Assembly: GCA_008921705.1 (NCBI GenBank)
Contig: VFFE01007124.1
Span: forward strand, 1,265,928 to 1,329,927
Source: Burhinus oedicnemus
Taxonomy: Eukaryota > Chordata > Aves > Charadriiformes > Burhinidae
Direction of reading: 5' to 3'
DNA: 64,000 bases
Shown here piece by piece: positions 1-13,000 of the stretch. The translations under genes and the position numbers were made by a program. The stretch's first letter is position 1. Each line of letters begins with the position of its first letter. The notes below the pieces were generated by a model. It made no database searches, was not told where the DNA came from, and worked only from the letters and a program-made list of their open reading frames with translations.

Positions 1-3000
1 GTAATTCAGTGAACTCACAGATTTCTTTGCAAGCATTCCATTTCTGATCTCTTTCCCTAACAACCAGCTTCCTAAGTTGTGACCTCTGAGAAGCAAGGAA
101 AAGATGACACTGTGCATGGTTATTTGAAATCTGAAGACCTAGCATGCATGGGCGAAATTATCACCTATCTATTTTGTTGCCTGATGGTTATTCCTAGCTT
201 GATTCAGGAAATTCCAGAACCTTGCAGAAGTAACACACCAAGGTAAAAAGGGGAGGGCCAGAATAGAATAATTTAATCCAAGAACAGTTATTTTGTCTGT
301 TCTTTTCCACCTAGAGTGCCTTACAGGGAAGTATTCTTAAGTAATAAAATACAACTAAAATTTTCTCACATTTAATTCCATGGCACACTGCAGATGTCTG
401 AAAAAAAAAAATACCCAAGTATTTCAGCCCACAAAGATTCCAGGAAAGTGACAAGGGTTTGACTGAGTCAGGGTAACACAAACTATTAACTTTCTGAAGT
501 TTCAGGACATAGAGAGAATTCCAAATTTTGCTTGATCAGCTGAAACAATTTAGGGAATAAGTTTCTCCAATTTTATTGCCAGAACTTCTGCAAAGAATTT
601 CATGTCAACATTAAGTAAAGATATAGCTGTATAATAGAAGACATTATGAGTCCTCCTCCATAGCTTTCCTAGTAAGGTGATATGGGCCTTGGAGAACAAG
701 GCATCTTTCAACTTTATAGGAATCTGGAGGCTAAAAGAATGCTAAAGATTTAAAATAGATTGAGGAAAAAAGCAAGCTGAAACAGAGGCTTTACTTGTTT
801 TCATATTAAAGCTGCTTTTGTTGCTTCCCCATTCACAGGTTAGTTCTTCCAGATCAGTTTGCAAACCTGAATTACTTTTTCTACAGGACAACACTTCCAA
901 TTTACACCTTACACATTTTAAATGCTTACATATTGAGATGTGTTTCAAAGGCGTCTTATGGCATTTTGTCATGACATATTGTGATATTTGTGTCTACCTG
1001 TAAAAAGCAATCAATATCTGCTTGGAGGGGATGGACACTCTTGTTTTACCCTGTTAACCAGACAGGAGAACTCACCATCAGTTAAGTGAAGCACTGAATA
1101 TTGCACAGTCCAACTGAAGCTACATAAAATGACATTTGTAACAATTTGGATGGGGCAGTGGGAAGAGCCTTATATAAGTAACGTCCCTATAAAAATGCAT
1201 CACAAATTTAAGAAAGTAGATTTTGGCAAGTAACATCTTCCTGAAGGAAGTTTTTGCTGACTATGCACACAGACTCCTTGGGATGGATGTGGTTGACCAG
1301 TAAGCCCAGTCCAGTCACTGACAATTGTCCCTGGTAGGAATCTGCAACTATTTAATTCTTCTTCTACAAAAATGACAAAAATGCTTTAAAGTTAGAGACT
1401 GGAATAATAAAACCATGTAGGTTTCTACACAGAAAGTATGTTTTGGGGGATCCTTTGATATGCTTTGTTTATTGTTACAAACAGTTGTAAACCACAGTCT
1501 ATTTTCATTATTGCTCTGATCCGAGTTGCACATCTGGCTGTCAGTGTTAGTGTCAGCTTGGTGGGGGACTTCTCCAGAGATCTGTGCATGGTAAATATGT
1601 GTATTCTGCAGCATGGTGTGCAGGTCTGGGATTTCTTTCTTTCACCTTTCAACCCTACACTGAAGGCACTTAAGTAAAGCACAATGGCTCATTAATGACA
1701 TCGAAGATTTCCAGCTAAGCCCAAAGGTCCCTAGTACACACAGACTTTCAGAAAAATGAGGGAGTAGCATGCCAGCTTGGTCTTTGTTAACCACTTTGAC
1801 CAAAACCTTATTTGTTTGCCCATGTCCAATAAAATAGAACATTTTAGTGGTCAACCCTACTGTTGTCTCCCCGCAGGTCCTGTGGAAATGTCTGATGCAT
1901 GAAGGCACTCGGATTGTCTGAAGATTAGCAAGGCTATCATGCCTTATTTAACCATTTGCTGGTAAACGTGGAGGTAACAGAAAGGGGTGATACTAAGAGC
2001 TGACGGGTTCTGTGGCAGCAAGAAAGCAATTAGCATCTCTCCTGTACTGCTGGAAACAAAATAAGGGAAAGCCAAAAGTTTGTCTAAGCATGCCAGAAGC
2101 TGTACACTCTTACAAAATGCTAAGCATACCTTGCTCCCACAGCTACTTCATTGGGCAATTAGGCATCTCCTGCAACTATTTATTCATATCATTGTAGTGT
2201 TTCCAGGCCTGAGCAGGTTGTCCTAGCCTAAAAACTGGGATACACTCCGTTGACTTACATCTTAATTCTCCTACCACAGAGAGATGTTCACTGATGTTCA
2301 CTGAGAGAGAAAAAATTGGAGGTCCTGTCCCTAGGAGCTCAGAGTCCCTCACACAGGGATCTGCACGTAGCCCCAGGAGGAGACTATGCCCCAAAGAACT
2401 TACTGTCTCAACAGGCAAAGGGGCACAGCCCACAAACAGAAAACAGTGAGCTGAATAACAGAGACATTAAGATCTATTTCTAGTTAAGTATTTTTACATA
2501 CTTGAAGTCTGGAATTTAAAACTGAGACCCCAGATGAGAAACTCCAAACTTTGAGAAACTTGTAATTAATCTTGCAAATGTGGATGTTACCTCAAACCTT
2601 TATATTGCTCAAAATTTCCTGACCTCTCACAGTGCTCCATGAAAGCCAGTGTCCTACTACCCACACCCATCACTGTGTGCTATGAGTACACCGTAACTCA
2701 TGGAAACGCCTAACACTCTGAAAACAAAGATGCTGAGTTCTAAGGAGAACATTGTTGGTTTTGAAACCTGGGCTATTATATTCATGTTTAAGACATAAAT
2801 TTGGAAAATGGAATTATACCAGAAATGTATTTTGAATGTGCTTCATTTAGTTTTGCAACTCTCTGCAAACCACGCAATCTGTTTGGGTTTTATAATATAA
2901 AATTTGACCACATGATCAGTGAGCCAGAATACTTCATACATTGTGTATTGACAGATGAGTTGTAAATAAGTCCTTTCTTTCTTATGAAGAAGGCTTCTTC

Positions 3001-6000
3001 AAGTGCTTGATACACCAAGGCATTTACTTCTGTAAATATCTTTGACTCATAAACTTTGGACTCTGTAAGTTAGAATAATCTTCTTCTAGGAATCAGTAAA
3101 AATTAATGTGAAATTACTTATTCTATGTTCAGATATGAAAAAAAAATATCACAAGAAGTGTCTGCGTTGTGAAAAATCTAAATAACGTATCTTGAAGGAA
3201 AACTACAAAAATGACAGAGGACAGTGCCAGCACCAATGCCAGCGTGCATTATGCTCTAGACATCCTAAGTTCTGCCCCATAGAGAGCGAAGTCGAAAATA
3301 GTATTTAGAACCATCAGTGTTCATAATTCTAATGTTTAATCTACTAGATTAGGCAAGATCTTCATTTTAGAAATTCTAAAATATTTATGAAATAATGCTT
3401 ATGCAAATTATCCCTAATACATTGTTATGATACTGATGTACTTTGGGAAATGAGGAAAAACAAGCTTTAGAGAAGCTGTTATACAGAAAGAAAGAATCCA
3501 TTTATTTGTCCCATACCTGAATCATTAAAGACTAAGATGCCTCAAAAACAGCTGACTTTTCCAAGTCTGTATAAAATAGTGTATTTATCTACCTCTGATA
3601 AGTGATACCTCACTTATACCTGTGAGCAAACAATCATGTATTCCTGGACCCAACTCCTAGTGGACTTCAGTTAAAAACTCTTAAAATCAGGATGATTGCA
3701 AAGACTGCTTCTGTAGCCATGTAGAAAGTTCAGACCTTAAAAGCCTTTGTGCTTCTACCCTCCCTGAACTCAATCTGTAGTTCAGCAGTATCTTGCTTAA
3801 GGCAAACAATATTTCCTTTCTTACCACTTGTAGTAGGAAGACATTTATTCCTTTCTCCTGTCCTTTGCAATACCAGTGCTCCATCGCTTCATGGAGCTTA
3901 TCTTCAGCATTGACTGGGTACATGTACACTTTAAAATCAAGAATTCCAAGTCCAGCCTCAAGTCCTGTACCCCAATCACACAAATTATATAAAAATCAGT
4001 TTTCTTCCAGGCTGTCTCTTGGAGACAGATGACTAATTTCTTCTGAAAAAAAAACCAGGTGCAACTCCGTCTACAGTTATCTTCATGGAATGTTCTCAAG
4101 AAACATAGTGAATGAGACTGGTCCATCTTTGTCTCCATCCTCCCTGTGTAGGGCTCCATTTTTCCAGCAAGATTGCTATGCTCAGACAGCACCACATGCA
4201 CCAGGTCTCGTGACAATTTCATGCTTTAAGAACCTCACTCTGGTGGGCTGCAGCACAGCCCCTACACACAGTGTTTAAGACATTTTGAGCTATAAAAATA
4301 CCAACAAGTAATTGCAACACCTTGGGCCATGGAGAGATAATATGAAGCTCAGGACTAAGTGCTGTGTGATGTGAACATGGGAAGTCAGCTCCACATGCAC
4401 TGAGCCCAGAGCAGTGTGCACATGGGTCATCTTAAAATATTCAGCTTGGCCCTCAGGGAATCGTTCCCTGGGATATATTTATGTAGATACAAAGATATCA
4501 TACAATTTTAATATTCATATATATCACATATATAATAACATACTCAAGAGTGCACAAATAATCTCTGTTATCCTTTGGATACTCTGGCAAATGTGGTAGG
4601 AAGTTGGACCTTGTTAAGATGAAACAAGGAATGATAGTTGTGTACAGATTTGCCATCCCCGTGGCAAGGAACACCTCAGTACTGAGCAATCTTGAAATCA
4701 CTCATTAATTAAAGCCAGGGTAAGGTAAAGTGCAAATAATAGGATGTATTAATAGTATCTGCAATTGATGATGCACTTACGTCTTTGTAAAAGATAAAGT
4801 GAAGAAATGGAAGAAGAATTCTACTTAATCAATTGACAACTAGATTAAACTAAAAGGGTTTTCTACCCCTTTAGGCTACTGCCAGTGACAAAAGAAAGAC
4901 AGACACATACACACATACACTTCTTTGGTTCTCTTTGATATACTGAACACATGATTGCTTGATTCCTTTATTACATCAGATGAGTTTCCCAATAATATTT
5001 CTACCTGAGAATATTTTGCTCGGAGCTCGCAGTGAAACACACTTAGGGAGCACAGAAACTTCACCATACAAACTGGTCTTTACACAAGGGGAGACCAGGA
5101 ATAGGAATGAGACAGTGCTCCCTCTACCCTGTAAGAATTAAATGTGTTCCTCTACAGTTACTGATTCCCTTTGGAGGCCTGCTGCTTGCAGAAAGGGAAG
5201 ATTGGCGGCATTTTGATAACACTTTTTGCACAATCTGTTTCCACTCCAGGACAGAGAAAGGACACGATGAACCAGAATACTCCTCCTCACTCCGAGTGAG
5301 GCAACAAAGTATGATCCTGCTGCTCTAAAGGACTCCATTCACTGTCACTTCCTAATACTTTGATGTTGGACAAAAAAGATCGAACTTTTCATTTTTTAAG
5401 ACAGCAACTGCACCCTTAGGAACAGAACATAGGATTAGGAGATACAAAACACGAGTTAGGACCCCTATTTTAAATATATTGCTATTTAACTTTAGACACA
5501 GCGTGTAAACAAGCTAAGCCAATAATGTTTGGGAGCTAAGCAAGCCAAAATACAGTTCAGTTCCCAGAAGGATGCTACAGTACATCCATCAGACCATTCT
5601 GAAGACAGATTAGCTATGTCTCATTAACAGCCTCAGGGACCTCTTCAAATGGATAAACCAACGTTGGACTCCACTGCCCACTCACTAAGGACCACAGAGG
5701 TCTAAACTTAAACCTACACCTCATTATCAACAGCTGGTAGACCAGAAATTACACTGCCTTTCAATTGGCATTCTCTGCCAGGAGCAGCTCATTTTTCCAG
5801 TGGAAATAGGACAAGTTCCTGGACCACACAGTAAGTGATTCACCAGGATGAATAAGTCTTCCACATGTTGATGACTTTGTCGCCACCATTTTGGCAGTCC
5901 TTCTGCAACCAAGAAACTACGGGAAATTTAAAACAAGTGCATGATTGCTGCATTTTTTGTCATGCATCAGTATGAAGAGACAGTTTCTTCAGGAAAAGTG

Positions 6001-9000
6001 TTATTTAAAGACAGATGGTACCTTCTGGCCAAAAGTCAGTGCTTAGTTTTTTCGACGGCTCTTCAGGAGTCTGACAGCTTATGTTAGATATGACTGATTT
6101 TTATATGCAAAATACCAGGGGAAATAATCATAGCCAGATAAATAGAACTGTAGTTGTGAAAGCAGAATGTAATAGGGAAGGGGTTTTCCATACAGTCCCA
6201 TTGCACAATTCCCTCAAAATACAGAGTACTTTTTCTTACTTTTTGTTTCAGAAACCATGGATGAATAACATTTCATGCTTTCAAAAAATAATCAAAAGTT
6301 GCTTCACAAAAGACGAAAAGATAACTGAGTTTTTATTTTTTGATTTCCATTATTTGGCCATAAAAAAGCAGAACATACTTCTACCAAATGACAGCCTTGC
6401 TGGAAGAGTTTTCGATTGGCAAGTCTTTCCCTCCCCCTCCACTTCCCCCAAGTTACATGTTGGCATGAAATGGCTTCTGCCTACCCTGTAAAAAAATTTT
6501 TTTCCCTACTGCTGGCACAGGTCTCCAAACAGGTTAGAGTGTTATCAGCAACTTTGACATAGACCTTCCATCTAGGAGTTCTACCTTCTTTCTCACTGAT
6601 ATTGAAAAGATTATTTAAACAGCATAATACCAAAAGCCCAAAACTGTATTATAATTATTTCTACCCAGAAACCTGCATCTTCTCTGCAGAACAAGCACTC
6701 ACACATATAAAAGGTTGGAGAGGGGTACAGCTCCTTAAGCTGTTTTTATGCTATAACAAATGGAAATTGCAGATGCAAAAAAAAAAAAAACAACAACTTT
6801 TTAAAACGTAAAACAATATACGATCAGGCTTAGGATTTGTATTTTCATAGAAAGTTGCAAAATATGACAGTGTTACAAGATACTTCATTTTCTACCTATG
6901 AGTTTTCCCATCTGTGAAATTCAATGAATAGAAACACTTAACAGTGGCAACAAGATATTTGTCAGTCCAAGATGAGCATGTGAAAGTGTTTTGTAAAACA
7001 TCTTCATTTAATATCTTCTAAGTGCAATGTGATAGACTTAACTGACTTGCAATAGTCTCTTGTTCCTATTGGCTCTGTAAGCACCTGTCTAAAACCAGAT
7101 CCGTTGCTGCTGAAGAGCAAATGCTAAGCAGAAATCAACAATTCCATTTTGGCACCAAAGCCTGGAGACAGCACTCATCCTAACGAATACAATTTGTCCA
7201 GGTATTACACTGCTTTGCAAAAAACTTTTCAAAAACCAGCATGAGATGAAGAAAGGGAAATCAAGAGAGGTCCAGATAAATAACATTTCACAAAACACTG
7301 GAAATTTTAATTTTCCCTACAACACCAGAGCTACTTCAGCAAAATTTTAGCTAACAGAACAGCTATGTTAAGTCTCATAAATCAGCATGGAACCTCATTA
7401 GCTCCATCAATTCTTTCAAAATTCTTTTTCCCCTTCAGTTTTGCATTTCCACCATAAGATGTTACTTTTGCAGTGTAAGGATGAAACAAAATGCCAGCAA
7501 AAGCATAACAGAGACATTGCGAAGACTAGCAAAGTTCAATGAATCCCAAAACTTTTTCTATCCAATTCCAGATTATAAATGGTCGAGGCTTTGCAAATTT
7601 TGTGGGCCATCTGCAGGCCTAAGACAATTTATGTCCTCAGAATTACATCAGATCTTTAAACTATATTTTCATGAAGATAAAAAAAAATCATAAAATTTAT
7701 GCTTAACAAAACTTCTCTTCTTATACCCAGTTATACCAGCAAAATCAATATACAACAAAAGCAGATGTCTTTTCACACTTCCTAATATATGGTGTCCTTT
7801 CACCGTTCTACAATGCATTTAGGCATTTTTAATGTTATCTCTTCTGCCTCTTCCTAACCTCCTTTCAATCTCAGCAGAGGAGCAGTGAATAGGGTCTGTT
7901 CAGGGTACAGTAAGAAGTGACCTGAACATTTATCCAAAATGCTTGTGGCTTGACAAAGTTTGGTTAACATTTTTTTCCAGGTTTTGGCTCACATTGGAAG
8001 TGAAAGTGACAAAAAATCTACTGAAAGAAGTCCATTCTTAGAAGATTCCCTTTCTGATTTTGCACAGGTGTGAGATTCAGATTGTCTGGGTATCCCATGC
8101 ACCCAAGTGTTTGTGTAACAGCAAATAAAACATGACACATCTTGTTTCTCTTGCACACTGAAGTAACCCCAAAGGAGTCAAAATCCTCAGTTATAAAGCA
8201 CACACACAGTTTGTGTGCATCACTTAATAGATTCTCATACTTAAAATTCTCAAATTCAACAGAGCAGTACTGGTACTTAAGTCATGTGTTAAAGTCAACA
8301 GTTAGAATGGAGTTTATATTTTTGCTTTCCAGGCATGTCCCCATTTCCCAAATGAATATTCTGCTTTGATGACTTGTTTTTGATTTTAATTCCAATAATT
8401 TTGGTTAAAGGAATTCCAGCAGGTAAGTCCTAGGAAGCCTAGTTCAGTTAAACAAGATGATATTTATTGGCATAAGGGTGCCACCTATTGTCATGACAAT
8501 TATGTGAGAAAATCTTCGGTAGATTTTTTGGAAAGCATACCCCTATTCATTCCTACTTTAGATCACTACCAACGCTTTAGATGATTCAACTTTGGCAAGA
8601 TTATGTTTCTGTATAACATACACAGTCTATACGCATACACATTGCTTCTACCATTATGTCTCAATGCTGCGGAGCACAGTGATAGTAAGCTCTGATTGTG
8701 CCATTACAATTATATTTTCAAACTTGACTGGTCTGCTATACCCATTACTAGGATAACAAATAGGGTCCCAAAAGTGCCTGTATACATCGACGTCAATGCA
8801 AACACATTATATGTATTTATCTATGTACATAAATATAAAATTAGCAGGATTTTTCAGTACAAACATATGTACTTGACGAAAACATATCTAACACTTCCCA
8901 TTTTTCATGGTTACTGAAGTTTTAAAAGCTATAAACTGGTTCAGTATCTAAATTCTACTAGGTACCTAGTTTGGGGAGGCGGGAGGTGGGGAGGGGGTGT

Positions 9001-10000
9001 GGTGGGAATAGCAAGAGAACAGTTCTATTTAAAACCCTGAAAAAAGCACTGCTTCTCCAATTCTGGAATTTTAAAGTGCTTCCCAAAAGTATTCTCCCAT
9101 TTCTTTGACCAGCCACATGTGCTGTCTTTGTAATCATGCAAAGTGTAGTTTTCAGCTATAAAAATGATGATAGCTTTCTTTAGTGCTGACATAACAATAA
9201 TATTAACAACAGTGACAATGCACCAGCTCTGCTTTAGCCCTTTAACTTTGAACTTGAAGACCAGGTTCCAGTGGACTTCCAGCAGCTCAAAACATTAAAC
9301 ATTACATATGGGAACTACTATTAACTACGTAGAGAAGCTAAAAATTATATAAATGAGTGTACTTTTATGTAAGGAAATGCAAGCTCTGGTACTTCATTTT
9401 TGTGGACATTCACCTTTATGCAGTGGTCTTCAATAATGGGTAATAAATGTTCAGGAATCAGACCGCTCAGCCGCTGCTAAAAAGAATGAAAGATCTATTT
9501 CCAGGCCTACAGTTTTGAGGGCCTTTATGTTGACCAAACGCTGGCAGAATAAACACTGTACGGCATGTAAACACCAGCCTTAACTTTAAGCGGATCTGTG
9601 GGAACTGAAAAGGCACCAAGACACCATGAAGTTGGCCCATCATATAAAAACCTAGCTAAATACAACAAACTCACCAGATTTCTGATCTAAGATATTCCAC
9701 ACTTTTGACATTCTTCAGAGATATCAGCATACAGATGGACACTTGTCTGAGAGCATTTATTTGGTTTGGTATAGATTCATGCTAGGTTTGAGCTTTCAGC
9801 TTAAGGCGTTTGGTTTTTCCCATCCCAGAGAAAACTTACCAAATCTGAAGTGATGCAGGGTTGTTTTTTCCTGAGTGTACAGGTAGAGAGAAACAGAACA
9901 TCAAAGGTAGAATCAACCTAGAAAATACAAATACCACTGCTGTTAACATGTTAGTTGAAGATCATTTGAGTAGACATGACCCTAAAAGACCACAGCTCCG
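1..10000. other. Intergenic, AT-rich unique DNA; no gene seen
   Basis: Open frames are short (the longest is 136 codons at 6081-6491) and none resembles a known protein. Apart from the SINE-like relic at 2.3 kb I see only small features: a tandem atgttcactg pair near 2283-2303, a CA-rich bit at 4900-4920 and an A-run at 6777-6790. Confidence 0.7.
2320..2465 (-). repeat. SINE-like relic of an old reptile/bird family
   Basis: The plus strand reads gccccaaagaacttactgtc, then tcaacaggcaaaggggcaca, then aacagaaaacagtgagc. It resembles the reversed tail of an old sauropsid repeat that reads ttggggcagggactgt in the forward sense. Family name unknown to me; the call rests on pattern memory. Confidence 0.4.
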
Positions 10001-13000
10001 AGCCTGAAACGCCAAAGCTGCAAGTAGTGTCATTACTTTTTCCTTCCAAACCTGAATCCCAATGGCCAACATGACTTTGGTTCTTACATGTCCCAGCCAC
10101 AGTTACTCTAAACTTAACGCTTGTTTAAGCTTCATGTCCAGTGTGCAAAGAAAAAGAAATTGTGTTATTCTTCACAGTAGCAGGAGAAAGAAGAAAATGC
10201 TATTGCAATTTGGCTGCTATCTGTAAAAATGCCCTGGTTTTTTTTTTAATCCTTTTTTACATTAAAAAGGGGAAAAAAGGAGAGAGAAAAAAAATTCCCT
10301 GGTTCTAGGTTCATGGTATCTACAGTCAGAAACTTAAAGGAGGTACTTAAGTTTGAAGCATCCTATCCCTTCGTAGTCAGCAGGAACACAGACAACATCT
10401 ATTGCCCGAGATATTCTCTGGAGATACTGGACTCTGTGACCACAGAAGAATTCTTGGACTACAGGGATCATGGCTCAGCTGGTTCAGCTAGCATTATAAC
10501 CATAGATTACTACTCACCACCAGCAGATCATTATCTATACATACACAGTTATAACAGAAACTTAATTACTTCTCAATACTAATATTTTCTGCCAGCAAGT
10601 ATGTCAGTGGGAGTTTCTCTGTCAGAATTGCTCTGTAGCCTGCAAGAATTACATGGCAAGTCCACAGAAGGACTTAAAAAAAATAAGCCTTGTGTCAACA
10701 CTTCTTGCACTCCGAGTACTGTGATGCCTACATGCCATGAACCCTCTCCTGAAATGATATGACTAAGTCCTGTCCCCCAAAATCCAACTGAGAGTGGTAC
10801 AGGTTAGCAATAAGACGTAACAATTGCTACCTGTGACCTATAATATTTTCTTCTCACACACAACAGATGAGACACAAAATGAGTCTGGGACAGGACCCAC
10901 TTCACAGTTTGGAGAATATTTGTAAGGCAATAAAGAAAAACTCTCCATTTTGTTTTGACTTGGTTAGCTGCAGCAAACACACATTTTCTCAGCTGGTAAT
11001 ACCTTCAATGAATTTGCTGACTTGTCACTGATCAACAGATGAGATTAAAGGGTTATTCATTTGTATCTTGAATGAATGAGTTTAATAAGAATAGCTGTTC
11101 CTACTAACACACCAGAACCTTTAATTTGAGCAACTAATGGGACTCCTGAAGGCAATGTCAAAGCACACATCTTCACTGGAGAAGCCGCATTACTTCCTTG
11201 CAGCCACCTCCCCACAAATAAAAAAGGAATTAAAATAATCAGATTGAAAACTTTGTCTTGGTCCCTGCCAACAGATAAGCTCTGTGCATGTTCTAAGGAG
11301 TCATAAATAGGTTTTACTTTTTTTAAAGCCTTGATAAAATAAGAGTTTGTCTCTGAAATTAAGTCTTCAGAGGGGTTTCCAGGGAAAAAAGAAAGGGTAT
11401 AAGATTCTGGTCCTTGTCTCTCAGCACTTTACAAGAAGTCTGTACCCATGTAACTAGTTTCAAGTTGTCTTTTCACAGTGATTCGACTGGCTGCAGTGGC
11501 ATGAGCTCAGTGAATTAATTCTGACTTATTTTGCTACGGGCAATCCTTTCAGGAAGACTTCCAATTGGTATCCCAGGTGGAGGTAGGGAGAAAAGGGGCC
11601 AGTTCAGGATCCCAGAGCATCTAGTGTCAGTCTCAGCCCTGAAAATTGCATAGAGGATGTGAAAGCAAATCAGCTGCCTAGGACTCCATATGGCTTAAAC
11701 ATCTGGTGAAAACTCAGTAGTGTCCTGGTTTTCTCCTTCGCTTTCTGTTCTGCCAAATATTTGAAGTTTCCAAAGAGGCTGACAGAAAAGCTGATGCCCC
11801 CCATTTACACCACTAAACTCCTCTAGGTTACAACAGATGCCTCCAGAAGCAGATAGATGTGACCACAGTGCAGAACAATAGAAACAAAGATATTCAACAT
11901 AGATATTCACCCAGGTCCAGACTCCACAGCTTTGTATGAGGGTCACTAGTTTTTTATAACAGCATTCTGCATTTAGGTTTTAAAATCAGTTAATTTGTAT
12001 CAGTAAAACAAATACAATTGGAATAAGGACATTTGTCCTGGCGTAATTGAATCCACCTTGCTGAACTATGGAGTCATATTACTGAAACTGTAAGGGTATG
12101 TGCAGAGAACACCCTAAAGCTGGCCTCAGTGGTAAAGCGGTATATAACATCCCAGCACCACAAGGTGCTTGCTTAGGTGGACACGGAATGCTTTAAAACC
12201 TTTACTTTACGACACTTCACCTCTGTAGTACGCCTGGCTACTTCACTCCCATCACCCAGAAAACCACACATCCTTTCAACAAAATTAAATATTCTCGGTG
12301 GTGCAGCATGAATAGCAAAAACAGTGAGAACAGAAAAAAAATTGCAACACCAAAATAAATCTAGTCAGCAGTACTTGGTAAGAGCTCCATATTTATTTAG
12401 CATTCACTTTGTTAACAGATAAATGCCTATTATTGTCAGGTAGTGTCAACATATGTTTTGCTTTGTCAGTTCTGCCAGCTCTTTCTTTTCCCTCTTTTCC
12501 CCACTCTAAATTCCATTTTCATCTTCAAGACAGCAGGGGAAAAAAACACACCAAGAAAGCAAACAGGGACTCTGACTTTCACACAACATTTCCATCCCTT
12601 GAAATTCAACATGCAGTTGTATATGATTGAGTTTCCGTTTGCACTTAAAGTTATTTTCTTGGCAAAAGCAAGCTTGGTGCTGGCTAGTGAAAAATCTCTG
12701 CCCTTTGCTCTCTTTTGCCCACCTACTTGCCTCCAAAAGCCAAAAATCACAATCTGATATACAAAGGGAACACTCAGTGTGCCTGCCTTCTCCATTTATT
12801 TGCACTGTATGTACTCCCTTGAGTCTAAGCGTGCACATCAATTCCCCTCCTTGTCTAGTCTTTCTGCTCTACTGACACAGCAGCATGATTGACACTGTCC
12901 ATTGTCCACACCAAAATGAACAAACATGAAACGACACCAGAAAGACGCCTCTGTCCAACATTTCTAACTAAAGAGGGGAAAAGAATGGTCTTATTCTTGC

